NCBI RefSeq assembly: GCF_003148385.1
Contig: NZ_CP029463.1
Location: 682,001-746,000, forward strand
DNA from: Flavobacterium sediminis
GTDB taxonomy: Bacteria > Bacteroidota > Bacteroidia > Flavobacteriales > Flavobacteriaceae
Direction of reading: 5' to 3'
Length of the DNA stretch: 64,000 bases
Under the pieces are notes generated by a model. The model saw only the letters and a program-made list of their open reading frames with translations. It did no database searches and was not told the origin of the DNA. The position numbers and the translations under genes are program-made. Positions 8,796 to 17,041 of the stretch are shown here, piece by piece. Position 1 is the first letter of the stretch; each line of letters opens with the position of its first letter.

Positions 8796-8868
8796 GCCGA
8801 TGGAGGGACTCGAACCCACGACCTGCTGATTACAAATCAGCTGCTCTAGCCAGCTGAGCTACACCGGC
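8796..8868 (-). tRNA. tRNA-Thr (anticodon TGT)
   Basis: The reverse complement folds as a cloverleaf: acceptor GCCGGTG/CATCGGC, D arm with AGCTCAGCTGG, anticodon stem GCTGA/TCAGC around TTTGTAA (anticodon TGT, reads ACA) and a TTCGAGT T-loop. The T stem has one T-T mismatch (second pair). The 3' CCA is not encoded. A perfect Bacteroidota promoter lies 49 nt upstream. Confidence 0.95.
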
Positions 8869-8916
8869 ATTTAAAATTCACGTTATCACTGATGTCCCGT
8901 GAACTTTATTGCGGTG

Positions 8917-8947
8917 CAAATATAAATCTGTTTTTTACATTTGCAAA
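8917..8947 (-). promoter_or_regulatory. tRNA-Thr promoter
   Basis: On the minus strand TTTG (8944-8947) is separated by exactly 19 nt from TATATTTG (8917-8924), the textbook Bacteroidota -33/-7 arrangement. The same hexamer choice and spacing recur in front of the tRNA-Asn pair. Confidence 0.8.
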
Positions 8948-8976
8948 AAAAAACCGCATTTTTTTTATACTTTTTT

Positions 8977-9246
8977 TTAGTTTAAATCGTTGATTTTTGC
9001 AACTAATTGATTAGCAGCTTCCTCATATTCTTTACGAATTTCTTTGAAGTATGCTTTTTTATTTTCAACTGAATTATTGTTGATTTTAGTAATCAATTCA
9101 TCATATTTGTCGTAAATACTATCAACAATTTCATCCGTAGCCTCAGTCGGTTTCCCTCCGTGAGTCATCTCCCATACATAAACGATGTTTACTAAATCTC
9201 CTAAAACGTAGTTGATTTCTTTTTTCAAGTTTTTAACGCTTGCCAT
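8977..9246 (-). CDS. Conserved hypothetical small protein
   Basis: An 89-residue acidic, helix-rich protein (MASVKNLKKEINYVLGDL...). It has no signal peptide or membrane segment and is predicted to form helical, possibly coiled-coil, segments. I recognise it only as a type of small hypothetical protein common in flavobacteria; no function can be named. It lies downstream of manA with a 58-bp gap that contains a possible -7 element (TAATTTTG, minus strand 9272-9279), so it may have its own promoter. Confidence 0.72.
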   Translation of the reverse strand: MASVKNLKKEINYVLGDLVNIVYVWEMTHGGKPTEATDEIVDSIYDKYDELITKINNNSVENKKAYFKEIRKEYEEAANQLVAKINDLN

Positions 9247-9271
9247 TTTTTCTTTGGTTTAAAAATTTATG

Positions 9272-9279
9272 CAAAATTA
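9272..9279 (-). promoter_or_regulatory. Possible -7 element of the 89-residue hypothetical gene
   Basis: TAATTTTG on the minus strand matches TAnnTTTG, 25 nt before the ATG. A TTTG lies 15 nt further upstream, which is shorter spacing than usual. Confidence 0.35.
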
Positions 9280-9304
9280 AAGAAATATCTTTTACAAAGC
9301 CTTT

Positions 9305-10264
9305 TTATAGAAAAATTTCTAACAAAGTTGCCTTACCTTCTATAACTATTGAAGATATTTCAGCCGGTATCAGTACTGTATCTCCTTTTTGATATGTATA
9401 CGTTACACCCTCGACAGTGAATGTAACTTTTCCTTCTGCACACATAAAAACAGTAAAAGAACCTTCATGCGATTTCCATTTTACTGTTCCATCCACCGGT
9501 AAAGCATCGGTATTGAAATAAGGACAGTGTACTAATTCTGTAGCTTGATTCTCATTTGCTGTATACGTGATCTTTGAAGGCGTCAGTTCATAATTAATTG
9601 CTTCTAACGCTAATTCTGTATGCAATTCTCTGGATTTTCCTTCGGCATCTACTCTGCCCCAATCATATAAACGATACGTCACATCACTGGTTTGCTGAAT
9701 TTCAGCGATTAAAACACCTGACCCGATAGCATGAATGGTTCCGGTTTCTAAAAAGAATACATCACCTGCCTTTACCGGAATTTCTTCCAATAACTCTAAC
9801 AATGAATTATTTTCCAAATGTTGTACATATTCTTTCTGATTACTTGCTTTTTTAAACCCAACCACTAAACGTGATTGTTCTTCAGCCTGCATTACATACC
9901 ACATTTCGGTCTTACCAAAAGAATTATGACGCTTTTTAGCCAACTCATCATTGGGATGCAATTGAATAGACAGATCTTCACGGGCATCAATGAATTTGAA
10001 CAGCAACGGAAACTGCTGTCCGAAATTCTCTAAAACTCTTTCTCCTAAGATCTCTTTCGGGAAATCGGCTATGATCTCATTGAGATTCCGACCTTTCAAA
10101 TCGCCATTTGCCACAACACTTATATCACCGGGAACAGTCGATATCTCCCAACTTTCGCCGGTAATCTCAGAAATAATGGGTTTATTCAAGTAATCTTTTA
10201 ATTTGGTTCCTCCCCAAATTCGTTCTTTTAAAATTGCTTCAAATTGAATAGGATAAGCTTTCAT
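9305..10264 (-). CDS. manA: Mannose-6-phosphate isomerase, class I
   Basis: A 319-residue cupin enzyme that interconverts mannose-6-phosphate and fructose-6-phosphate, feeding GDP-mannose and nucleotide-sugar pools. The type I signature is present: the N-terminal KERIWGGTKLKDYL, zinc-ligand motif QLHPND near residue 102, KTEMWYVM, and the distal ligand in ETGTIHAIGSGV. The length is in the range of the short bacterial class. It is followed at 6 bp by the PTPS-like gene upstream and probably shares transcription with it and idi (order idi, PTPS, manA). Confidence 0.93.
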   Translation of the reverse strand: MKAYPIQFEAILKERIWGGTKLKDYLNKPIISEITGESWEISTVPGDISVVANGDLKGRNLNEIIADFPKEILGERVLENFGQQFPLLFKFIDAREDLSIQLHPNDELAKKRHNSFGKTEMWYVMQAEEQSRLVVGFKKASNQKEYVQHLENNSLLELLEEIPVKAGDVFFLETGTIHAIGSGVLIAEIQQTSDVTYRLYDWGRVDAEGKSRELHTELALEAINYELTPSKITYTANENQATELVHCPYFNTDALPVDGTVKWKSHEGSFTVFMCAEGKVTFTVEGVTYTYQKGDTVLIPAEISSIVIEGKATLLEIFL

Positions 10265-10270
10265 GTTACA

Positions 10271-10681
10271 TTATTCGCCTTTATAGGTTACAAAATTTCT
10301 TGGGGTTTCATATAAAGTTACTTCCAATTCTTTATCTGTACTGATCAAAGATCTCAGTTTATTCCAGATAACGACGGCTATATTTTCGGCTGTAGGGTTT
10401 AAGTCTTTGAACTCCTCTACATCCATATTTAGATTCTTATGGTCAAAAGCTTCTTCTATGTGTTCCTTAATCAGATCGGCCAGAATTTTTATATCCATTA
10501 CAAAGCCGGTTTCTACATCTATTTGTCCGGTTACACTTACAACCAGTTCGTAATTGTGCCCATGGAAGTTCGGATTGTTGCATTTTCCAAAAACGGATTC
10601 GTTTTTTTCCATAGACCAATCTTTGCGGTACAAGCGGTGCGCAGCATTAAAATGGGCTTTTCTGGAAACAGTAGCTCTCAT
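10271..10681 (-). CDS. queD: 6-carboxy/6-pyruvoyl-tetrahydropterin synthase family enzyme
   Basis: A 136-residue T-fold enzyme acting on dihydroneopterin triphosphate. The zinc ligands are H15 (NAAHRLY), H40 and H42 (FHGHNY); the catalytic Cys is C34 in GKCNNPN; the Asp-His pair is in AFDHKN. Bacterial homologues are usually QueD (queuosine pathway). The Cys-x5-HGH spacing and the C-terminal ET...YKGE resemble 6-pyruvoyl-tetrahydropterin synthase of biopterin synthesis, so the exact product is uncertain. It overlaps nothing and sits 11 bp from idi and 6 bp from manA in an apparent three-gene unit. Confidence 0.88.
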   Translation of the reverse strand: MRATVSRKAHFNAAHRLYRKDWSMEKNESVFGKCNNPNFHGHNYELVVSVTGQIDVETGFVMDIKILADLIKEHIEEAFDHKNLNMDVEEFKDLNPTAENIAVVIWNKLRSLISTDKELEVTLYETPRNFVTYKGE

Positions 10682-10692
10682 AATACTAGTTT

Positions 10693-11220
10693 TTAAACTT
10701 TATGACTTTCTAAGTGATGGTAAAATTCATCAAAAATTATCTTGAACCAAACGGTATACATTTCAGGATTTAGCTGCAGATCTTCCTTAATATCATCTAT
10801 TGCCATCCATTTCCAACTTTCCACTTCTTCGGGATTTATCTTCGGCTCTCCGTCAAATCTACCGATCATAACATGATCCAGTTCGTGTTCTGTTAAACCG
10901 TTATCAAATGGTGCTTTATAAATAAAATGGAATAACTCCTTCAACTCTACCTCAAATCCCATTTCTTCTTTCAGCCTTCTCTTTCCGGCTTCTACATTGG
11001 TTTCTTCCGGTCGCTGGTGACTACAACAAGTATTGGTCCATAATAAGGGAGAATGGTATTTTGACTTTGCTCGTTGCTGAAGTAAAACCTGATTCTTATC
11101 ATTCAATACAAAAACGGAAAAAGCCCTATGTAACAAAGCTCTTTCATGAGCTTCTATTTTTTCCATAAGTCCGACCGGTTTGTCGTTTTGGTCAACCAAT
11201 ATTACTTTTTCTTCTTTCAT
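10693..11220 (-). CDS. idi: Isopentenyl-diphosphate delta-isomerase, type 1
   Basis: A 175-residue Nudix-fold enzyme that interconverts IPP and DMAPP, the C5 units of isoprenoids. Diagnostic features are the catalytic cysteine in WTNTCCSH (about C65/C66), the RRLKEEMGFEVE Nudix-like helix and the glutamates in the HELDHVM region. It is first in a leftward unit with the PTPS-like gene and manA and has a -7 element 36 nt upstream. It would supply precursors for the carotenoid cluster at 33-37 kb and for quinones. Confidence 0.93.
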   Translation of the reverse strand: MKEEKVILVDQNDKPVGLMEKIEAHERALLHRAFSVFVLNDKNQVLLQQRAKSKYHSPLLWTNTCCSHQRPEETNVEAGKRRLKEEMGFEVELKELFHFIYKAPFDNGLTEHELDHVMIGRFDGEPKINPEEVESWKWMAIDDIKEDLQLNPEMYTVWFKIIFDEFYHHLESHKV

Positions 11221-11255
11221 AAATTGAATACTTAATCCTTAGTTTTCACGAAATA

Positions 11256-11263
11256 CAAATTTA
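11256..11263 (-). promoter_or_regulatory. -7 element of the idi operon
   Basis: TAAATTTG on the minus strand matches TAnnTTTG, 36 nt before the idi ATG. No good -33 is visible. Confidence 0.5.
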
Positions 11264-11414
11264 ATAATATAAACCGATAAAAAAACTTTTCATTTACCTC
11301 TATAGCTCTAACCTTTATCATAATCTTTTCATAAAAATCATTTTTCGTTTTAACTACTCTTGCCCGATTACATTTCTTTGCTTAATTTGGAGGGGAAAAA
11401 TCTAATAGAATTAT

Positions 11415-13655
11415 ATGCCGTTTTATAGTTTATCACAAAATGCAATTCATTTACCCGGACTAATCACTGACTTGGGCCTGATCCTGATTACCGCAAGTAT
11501 TGCTGTAATTATTTTCAAGAAGCTAAAACAACCATTAGTCTTGGGATATCTGGTTGCAGGTTTTTTAGCCGGTAATAATTTTCATTTTTTTCCGACAGTA
11601 GAAAAAACACACGATGTTTCCATCTGGGCAGAAATAGGTGTTATCTTCCTTTTATTCAGTTTAGGGCTAGAATTCAGTTTTAAGAAACTAACAAAAGTAG
11701 GCGGAACAGCTTCTATTACGGCATTAACACAAATTGTCTGTATGGTCCTTTTAGGTTATACAGTTGGACAACTAATGGGCTGGACTAATATGGACAGTTT
11801 GTTTTTAGGTGTCATTCTATCTATTTCGTCTACCACCATCATTTTAAAAGCATTTGAAGAATTAGGTGTGAAGAGCCAGAAATTTGCCGGAAATGTTATC
11901 GGTTCACTGATCGTTCAGGATATTTTAGCCATTTTAATGATGGTCTTACTTTCCACTGTTGCTGTAAGTAGTCAGTTTTCAGGAAGCGAATTAATCTTTG
12001 CTATCTTGAAGCTGATCTTCTTTTTAATCTTATGGTTTATTTTAGGAATCTTTTTTATCCCTAGTTTCCTCAATAAAGCCAAACATCTTTTAACGGACGA
12101 AATGCTCCTGATCATATCTATCGCACTTTGTTTATTAATGGTCATCTTTGCTGCCAGTGCTGGGTTCTCACCCGGATTAGGTGCTTTCATCATGGGATCT
12201 ATTATCGCTGAAACAACCGAATCAGAACATATTGAAAAATTGATCAAACCTGTAAAAGACCTTTTCGGTGCAATTTTCTTTGTTTCAGTCGGAATGCTTA
12301 TCAATCCGCAAACCTTAGTTACCTACTATGTTCCGGTAATTATTTTGACTTTAGTTACCATTTTCGGGCAATCCATAAGTTCTACGATTGGTTCTCTTCT
12401 TTCCGGACAACCTTTAAAACAATCCATACAGGCTGGTATGAGTTTATCCCAAATAGGAGAATTTTCATTTATCATTGCTACTTTAGGCTTATCACTAAAA
12501 GTAACTCAGGACTTTTTATATCCGGTAGTAGTTGCCGTTTCTGCAATCACTACTTTTACAACGCCTTACATGATTAAGTTCTCTACCCCGTTTGCCGCTT
12601 TTGTTGAAGACAAACTTCCTAAAAGATGGGTAAAACAAATTGAACGATACAGTGCCTATACCCAAGCAATAAAACCGACAAGCCTTTGGAAATCTTATAT
12701 CTTTGATTACACAAGACAGGTAACCATCAATACCGTTTTAGCTGTTGCTATTATTTTATTATCCCGTTTTTATTTGCTTCCCTTTACCGAAGAACTTAAA
12801 TTACCTTTCAGTTCCATCATTACAGCTTTGGTTACTCTGATGTTTTTATTGCCGTTTTTATGGGCGATCTCTTTGAAGCGTATCAATAAAGAAGCTGTTC
12901 AGAGTTTAATTCAGGAACGAAAATACAGAGGTGCTATAATTATAATGTTCATCGCGAGAATGCTGCTTTCTGTATTTTTGATCGGTTTTATGCTTAATAA
13001 GATCATCTCGCCTTTCTTTGGCATTATAATGTTCTTTCTGGCTATATTCGTTTACATTACCTATACAAAACAGATCAATCAGTTCTATTATCGTCTGGAA
13101 GATCATTTTCTGAAAAATTTCAAAGAGAACGGAAAAGAAAGCAAACCTAAAATCGAACGTCAGAACCTTACACCCTGGGATGGTCACATAGCGTCTTTTG
13201 TTGTTCCGTGCGATTCTGTTTTCAGCGGTCATACTATAGAAGACTTAAAGATCAGGGAGCGATTCGGAATTAACATTGCTTTCATTAAACGAGAAAACAA
13301 AACCGTATACATTCCTTCAAAAACGGAACTCATTTATCCTCAAGATGAATTGCACGTGATCGGAACGGATTTACAAGTCAATGAGTTCAAAAAATATTTA
13401 GAGAACCACCTCATATCCACAGACAATTCTGATATGGAAATTGTACTTTGGAAACTGGATATTAAAAACACTTCTTTCGTTAACAAAAGTATTAAAGACT
13501 CTCTCATACGAGAAGAAACGAACGGAATTATCGTTGGAGTAGAACACAATGGTCATCGCATGCTAAATCCTAAATCAAGCTATATCCTTCACGATAGCGA
13601 TGTCGTTTGGATCGTTGGCGACAAAAACAAAATTAAATCCTTTATTGAAGAATGA
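11415..13655 (+). CDS. KefB/CPA2-type monovalent cation:proton antiporter with RCK-C domains
   Basis: A 746-residue protein. Residues about 15-400 form the 12-13-helix CPA2 exchanger, including SLIVQDILAILMM, where the aspartate carries ions. A second membrane block spans about 430-560. The C-terminus holds two TrkA-C (RCK-C) domains, about 590-670 and 672-745. There is no Rossmann RCK-N domain, so NAD(H) or glutathione gating as in KefB/KefC is not evident. It likely exports K+ or Na+ in exchange for protons. The last codon overlaps the start of the NAD(P)HX repair gene (ATGA), so the two are coupled. Confidence 0.9.
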   Translation: MPFYSLSQNAIHLPGLITDLGLILITASIAVIIFKKLKQPLVLGYLVAGFLAGNNFHFFPTVEKTHDVSIWAEIGVIFLLFSLGLEFSFKKLTKVGGTASITALTQIVCMVLLGYTVGQLMGWTNMDSLFLGVILSISSTTIILKAFEELGVKSQKFAGNVIGSLIVQDILAILMMVLLSTVAVSSQFSGSELIFAILKLIFFLILWFILGIFFIPSFLNKAKHLLTDEMLLIISIALCLLMVIFAASAGFSPGLGAFIMGSIIAETTESEHIEKLIKPVKDLFGAIFFVSVGMLINPQTLVTYYVPVIILTLVTIFGQSISSTIGSLLSGQPLKQSIQAGMSLSQIGEFSFIIATLGLSLKVTQDFLYPVVVAVSAITTFTTPYMIKFSTPFAAFVEDKLPKRWVKQIERYSAYTQAIKPTSLWKSYIFDYTRQVTINTVLAVAIILLSRFYLLPFTEELKLPFSSIITALVTLMFLLPFLWAISLKRINKEAVQSLIQERKYRGAIIIMFIARMLLSVFLIGFMLNKIISPFFGIIMFFLAIFVYITYTKQINQFYYRLEDHFLKNFKENGKESKPKIERQNLTPWDGHIASFVVPCDSVFSGHTIEDLKIRERFGINIAFIKRENKTVYIPSKTELIYPQDELHVIGTDLQVNEFKKYLENHLISTDNSDMEIVLWKLDIKNTSFVNKSIKDSLIREETNGIIVGVEHNGHRMLNPKSSYILHDSDVVWIVGDKNKIKSFIEE

Positions 13656-15163
13656 AAATCTTAACAGCGGAACAGATCAAAAAAGTTGATGTATTTACCA
13701 TACAAAACCAACCTATTTCTTCCATTGACCTTATGGAAAAAGCGGCAGAAGCATGCAGTAAATGGATCATGAAACATTTTGACAACCAACATAACTTTCA
13801 TGTATTTTGTGGCATAGGCAACAATGGCGGTGACGGTTTGGCAATTGCCAGAATATTGAAACAAAAACTCTACAATGTAACGGTATACGTCAAAAAAAGC
13901 GATCATTATTCTGAAGATTTCGAATCTAATTTTGAGCTTTGGCATGCCAATAAAGGACAAACCATTACCATTGAAAGCATGGTCGATCTCACTCTTCAAC
14001 CGGACGAAAATACCATTATTATTGACGCTATTTTTGGCTATGGATTAAACCGCCCTGTGACCGGACTGGAATCTTCAATTATTCAATACCTTAATTCGCT
14101 AAATAAAAAAACGATCAGTATTGATCTTCCTAGCGGTCTTTTTACGAATGACAATCATAAAAACACTTACGATACGATTATAAATGCCGATTACACGCTT
14201 ACTTTCGAATTTCCGAAACTATCCTTATTACTTCCGGACAACGAACATAAAAGCGGCACAATAATCATTTTACCCATTGGCTTGCTACCGGAAGGCATTG
14301 CCCAACAAAGTACTGATGTGTATTTCACTACCTTTGAAGATTGCCACCGGATCTATCAACCCAAAACAAAATTTGCGCATAAAGGAACAAACGGACATGC
14401 ACTCCTGATTACAGGAAGTCTAGGAAAAATGGGAGCTGCTGTTTTATCGTCGAAAGCATGTTTAAAAAGCGGAAGCGGATTAGTAACTGCACTAATTCCA
14501 CGAAGCGGAAACACTGTTATTCAGACAGCAAATCCGGAAATCATGACACTTTTAAGTGAAGAAGAAAACATTGTTTCAGGAAATTTTGCTTACCACTACG
14601 ATGCCGTAGGCATTGGCCCGGGTATCGGAAAAGAGCAAAATACCTTAGCACTCCTGAAAGAAGTACTTATGAATTGTAACAAACCATTGGTTATAGATGC
14701 AGATGCCTTAAATTTATTGGCCGAACATACAGAACTTCAAAAAACAATTCCCGTAAACAGCATTATCACACCACATCCGAAAGAATTATCTCGCTGGATC
14801 GGTTCATGGAAAAACGACACTGAAAAAATAGACAAAACACTCAAATTAGTAGACCAACTAAAAATTTATGTTGTGCTGAAAGGTGCTTATACCTGTATCT
14901 TTTGTCCGGACGGAACACTCCATTTCAATAGTACCGGAAATCCGGGAATGGGAACGGCCGGAAGCGGTGATGTTTTGACCGGAATAATAACCGGTTTATT
15001 AGCTCAAGGATATACTGCAAAAGAAAGCTGCATTCTGGGTGTTTACCTTCATGGTTTAGCAGGTGATCTGGCTTCTACAGAAAAAAGTCAGGAAAGTTTA
15101 ATTGCCTCTGACATTATTGATTTTCTAGGAAAAGGCTTCCTTCAATTTCAACCTACTTTTTAA
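13652..15163 (+). CDS. nnr: Bifunctional NAD(P)HX epimerase / ADP-dependent NAD(P)HX dehydratase
   Basis: A 503-residue YjeF-type fusion that repairs hydrated NADH and NADPH. The N-terminal epimerase (about 1-215) shows FCGIGNNGGDGLAIARIL. The C-terminal ribokinase-like dehydratase (about 225-500) shows KGTNGHALLITGS, GIGPGIGK and the catalytic GNPGMGTAGSGDVL. The start overlaps the antiporter stop by 4 bp. The 3' end overlaps the convergent FAD oxidoreductase gene by 11 bp. Confidence 0.93.
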   Translation: MKILTAEQIKKVDVFTIQNQPISSIDLMEKAAEACSKWIMKHFDNQHNFHVFCGIGNNGGDGLAIARILKQKLYNVTVYVKKSDHYSEDFESNFELWHANKGQTITIESMVDLTLQPDENTIIIDAIFGYGLNRPVTGLESSIIQYLNSLNKKTISIDLPSGLFTNDNHKNTYDTIINADYTLTFEFPKLSLLLPDNEHKSGTIIILPIGLLPEGIAQQSTDVYFTTFEDCHRIYQPKTKFAHKGTNGHALLITGSLGKMGAAVLSSKACLKSGSGLVTALIPRSGNTVIQTANPEIMTLLSEEENIVSGNFAYHYDAVGIGPGIGKEQNTLALLKEVLMNCNKPLVIDADALNLLAEHTELQKTIPVNSIITPHPKELSRWIGSWKNDTEKIDKTLKLVDQLKIYVVLKGAYTCIFCPDGTLHFNSTGNPGMGTAGSGDVLTGIITGLLAQGYTAKESCILGVYLHGLAGDLASTEKSQESLIASDIIDFLGKGFLQFQPTF

Positions 15164-16715
15164 GGTTTTCAGCGATCTTCAGAGCACATTTTTCTCCGTC
15201 TATAGCGGCTGAGATAATTCCTCCGGCATAACCCGCTCCTTCACCGCAAGGGTAAAGTCCCTTAATCTGTATGTGTTCTAAAGTTTGCGGATCTCTCGAA
15301 ATTCGTACAGGAGAAGATGTTCTGCTTTCAGGTGCATGCAAAATCGCTTCATTGGTAAAATAACCTTTCATACTTTTTCCGAACTCCTGAAATCCCTGAC
15401 GCATCGTTTGTGTCAAGAATCCGGGAAAAACCTCTCCTAATTCGATTGAAGTTGTTCCGGGCACATACGACGTTTTGGGTATTTCAGCAGATGTTTTTCG
15501 TTGCGAAAAATCTACCATTCGCTGTGCGGGAACTTTTTGAGTTTGTCCTGCCAAACGCCAGGCACGTTGCTCAATATCTTTCTGAAATTCCATTCCGGCT
15601 AACGGTCCGAATTTAGCAAACGGTTTAAAATCTTCCAATCGTAATTCTACCACAATTCCGGAATTTGCAGTAGCCTGATCTCGTTTTGAAGGAGACCAAC
15701 CGTTAGTTACCACTTCTCCCTCAGCAGTAGCACAAGGTGCAATAACTCCACCGGGACACATACAAAAAGAGTACATTCCCCTTCCGTTCACCTGCTTCAC
15801 AACCGAATAAGGTGCCGGTGGCAAATATTGCCCTCTGAAATCACAAGAATACTGAATACTATCGATCAGACTTTGCGGGTGTTCAGCCCGAACTCCTAAT
15901 GCAAAAGGCTTTGCTTCAATCTCAATCCCTTTTTGGTATAACAATTCAAAAATATCCCGTGCCGAATGTCCGGTTGCCAAAATAATATTAGGCGCTAAAA
16001 TAGTATTGCCATATTGCGTAACAATTCCTTTTACCTCATTATTCTTAATGAGAATATCCGTTACTTTAGTTTCAAACAAAACCTTTCCGCCATGTTCAAT
16101 AATTTTTTCACGAATATCCTGAATAATCTGTGGTAGTTTATTAGTCCCAATATGAGGATGCGCCTCAACCAAAATTTCCGATGACGCACCATAAGCTACT
16201 AATAACTGAAGAATTCGATCTACATCGCCGCGTTTTTTAGAACGGGTGTATAATTTTCCGTCAGAATACGTTCCGGCACCTCCTTCTCCGAAACAATAAT
16301 TCGATTCCGGATTAACCACATGATCTCTATTGATCGCTTTTAAATCGCGACGACGCCCACGGACATCTTTTCCACGTTCTAAAACAATTGGCTTTAATCC
16401 TTTTTCAATCAATTGCAAAGCCGCAAACAGGCCAGCCGGACCTGCTCCAACTACAATGACTTCCTGTGCATTTTCTACATTCGGATATTCCGGAATTCCA
16501 ATAGTCGTTTCATGGTATTCTTCTCCTACTAAATAAACGATAGCCTTAATGTTGATTTTGATGCTCTTTTGACGCGCATCAACAGAGCGTTTCACAACAT
16601 TTACCTTCTGAATATCCTGAGGAGAAACTTGGAACAGCTTAGCCACATGTTGTTTTAACAGCACTTCCTGAGCTGCTACTTCCGGAGAAACTTGAAATTG
16701 AAATTCACGTGGCAT
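15153..16715 (-). CDS. NAD(P)/FAD-dependent oxidoreductase (HI0933/FAD-dependent protein C family-like)
   Basis: I chose ATG 16715 (MPREFQFQVSPE, 520 residues). An upstream in-frame ATG at 16757 lies inside the tRNA terminator hairpin. An N-terminal domain of about 85 residues precedes the Rossmann motif VVGAGPAGLFAALQL and ERGKDVRGRRRD. FCMCPGGVIAPCA is a characteristic later motif, and the C-terminal FAD motif is GLYPCGEGAGYAGGI. Proteins of this layout are widespread and uncharacterised. It is likely cytosolic. It converges on nnr with an 11-bp overlap. Confidence 0.85.
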   Translation of the reverse strand: MPREFQFQVSPEVAAQEVLLKQHVAKLFQVSPQDIQKVNVVKRSVDARQKSIKINIKAIVYLVGEEYHETTIGIPEYPNVENAQEVIVVGAGPAGLFAALQLIEKGLKPIVLERGKDVRGRRRDLKAINRDHVVNPESNYCFGEGGAGTYSDGKLYTRSKKRGDVDRILQLLVAYGASSEILVEAHPHIGTNKLPQIIQDIREKIIEHGGKVLFETKVTDILIKNNEVKGIVTQYGNTILAPNIILATGHSARDIFELLYQKGIEIEAKPFALGVRAEHPQSLIDSIQYSCDFRGQYLPPAPYSVVKQVNGRGMYSFCMCPGGVIAPCATAEGEVVTNGWSPSKRDQATANSGIVVELRLEDFKPFAKFGPLAGMEFQKDIEQRAWRLAGQTQKVPAQRMVDFSQRKTSAEIPKTSYVPGTTSIELGEVFPGFLTQTMRQGFQEFGKSMKGYFTNEAILHAPESRTSSPVRISRDPQTLEHIQIKGLYPCGEGAGYAGGIISAAIDGEKCALKIAENLKK

Positions 16716-16744
16716 GACAACAGTAGTATTTAACGTATTGATAC

Positions 16745-16776
16745 AAAAAAAGCCCAACTTTCGCTAGGCTTTCTAT
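16745..16776 (-). terminator. Terminator of the tRNA-Asn pair
   Basis: Minus strand AAAGCC...GGGCTTTTTTT hairpin, 7 nt past the 3' end of the distal tRNA-Asn copy. Confidence 0.6.
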
Positions 16777-16782
16777 TTTTTG

Positions 16783-16855
16783 CTCCCCTCTTGGGCTCGA
16801 ACCAAGGACCCTCTGATTAACAGTCAGATGCTCTAACCAACTGAGCTAAGGAGGA
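16783..16855 (-). tRNA. tRNA-Asn (anticodon GTT), distal copy with shortened acceptor strand
   Basis: Identical to the neighbouring copy through the whole body: D arm, anticodon stem ATCTGA/TCAGA with loop CTGTTAA (anticodon GTT) and T arm. In the 3' acceptor strand it has AGGGGA where the other has AGGGGGA (C run at 16785-16788 on the + strand). The acceptor can then form only six regular pairs or a mispaired stem. It is either a sequencing miscount or a defective duplicate. Confidence 0.85.
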
Positions 16856-16894
16856 ATAACCGTATAGGTTAAATTCCGTTTACAAAAAAGTTTG

Positions 16895-16968
16895 CTCCCC
16901 CTCTTGGGCTCGAACCAAGGACCCTCTGATTAACAGTCAGATGCTCTAACCAACTGAGCTAAGGAGGA
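16895..16968 (-). tRNA. tRNA-Asn (anticodon GTT), promoter-proximal copy
   Basis: The 74-nt cloverleaf has acceptor TCCTCCT/AGGGGGA, D arm TAGCTCAGTTGG, anticodon loop CTGTTAA (GTT, reads AAC/AAU), T arm CTTGG-TTCGAGC-CCAAG and discriminator G. CCA is not encoded. The promoter lies directly upstream. It is separated by 39 nt from the second copy and was probably cotranscribed with it. Confidence 0.95.
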
Positions 16969-16993
16969 AGGTGTATTACCTTTTTTGCGAGTG

Positions 16994-17024
16994 CAAATAT
17001 AAACCGTTTTTTTATACTCACAAA
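16994..17024 (-). promoter_or_regulatory. tRNA-Asn promoter
   Basis: Minus strand TTTG (17021-17024), 19 nt, TATATTTG (16994-17001), followed by GCAC as in the tRNA-Thr promoter. Confidence 0.8.
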
Positions 17025-17041
17025 TTATTTTTCTAAAAAAA

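Noticed and set aside
16716..16757. Longer start for the FAD oxidoreductase
   Set aside because: The extra 14 residues lie in the tRNA-Asn terminator hairpin and have no counterpart in the FAD family N-terminus.
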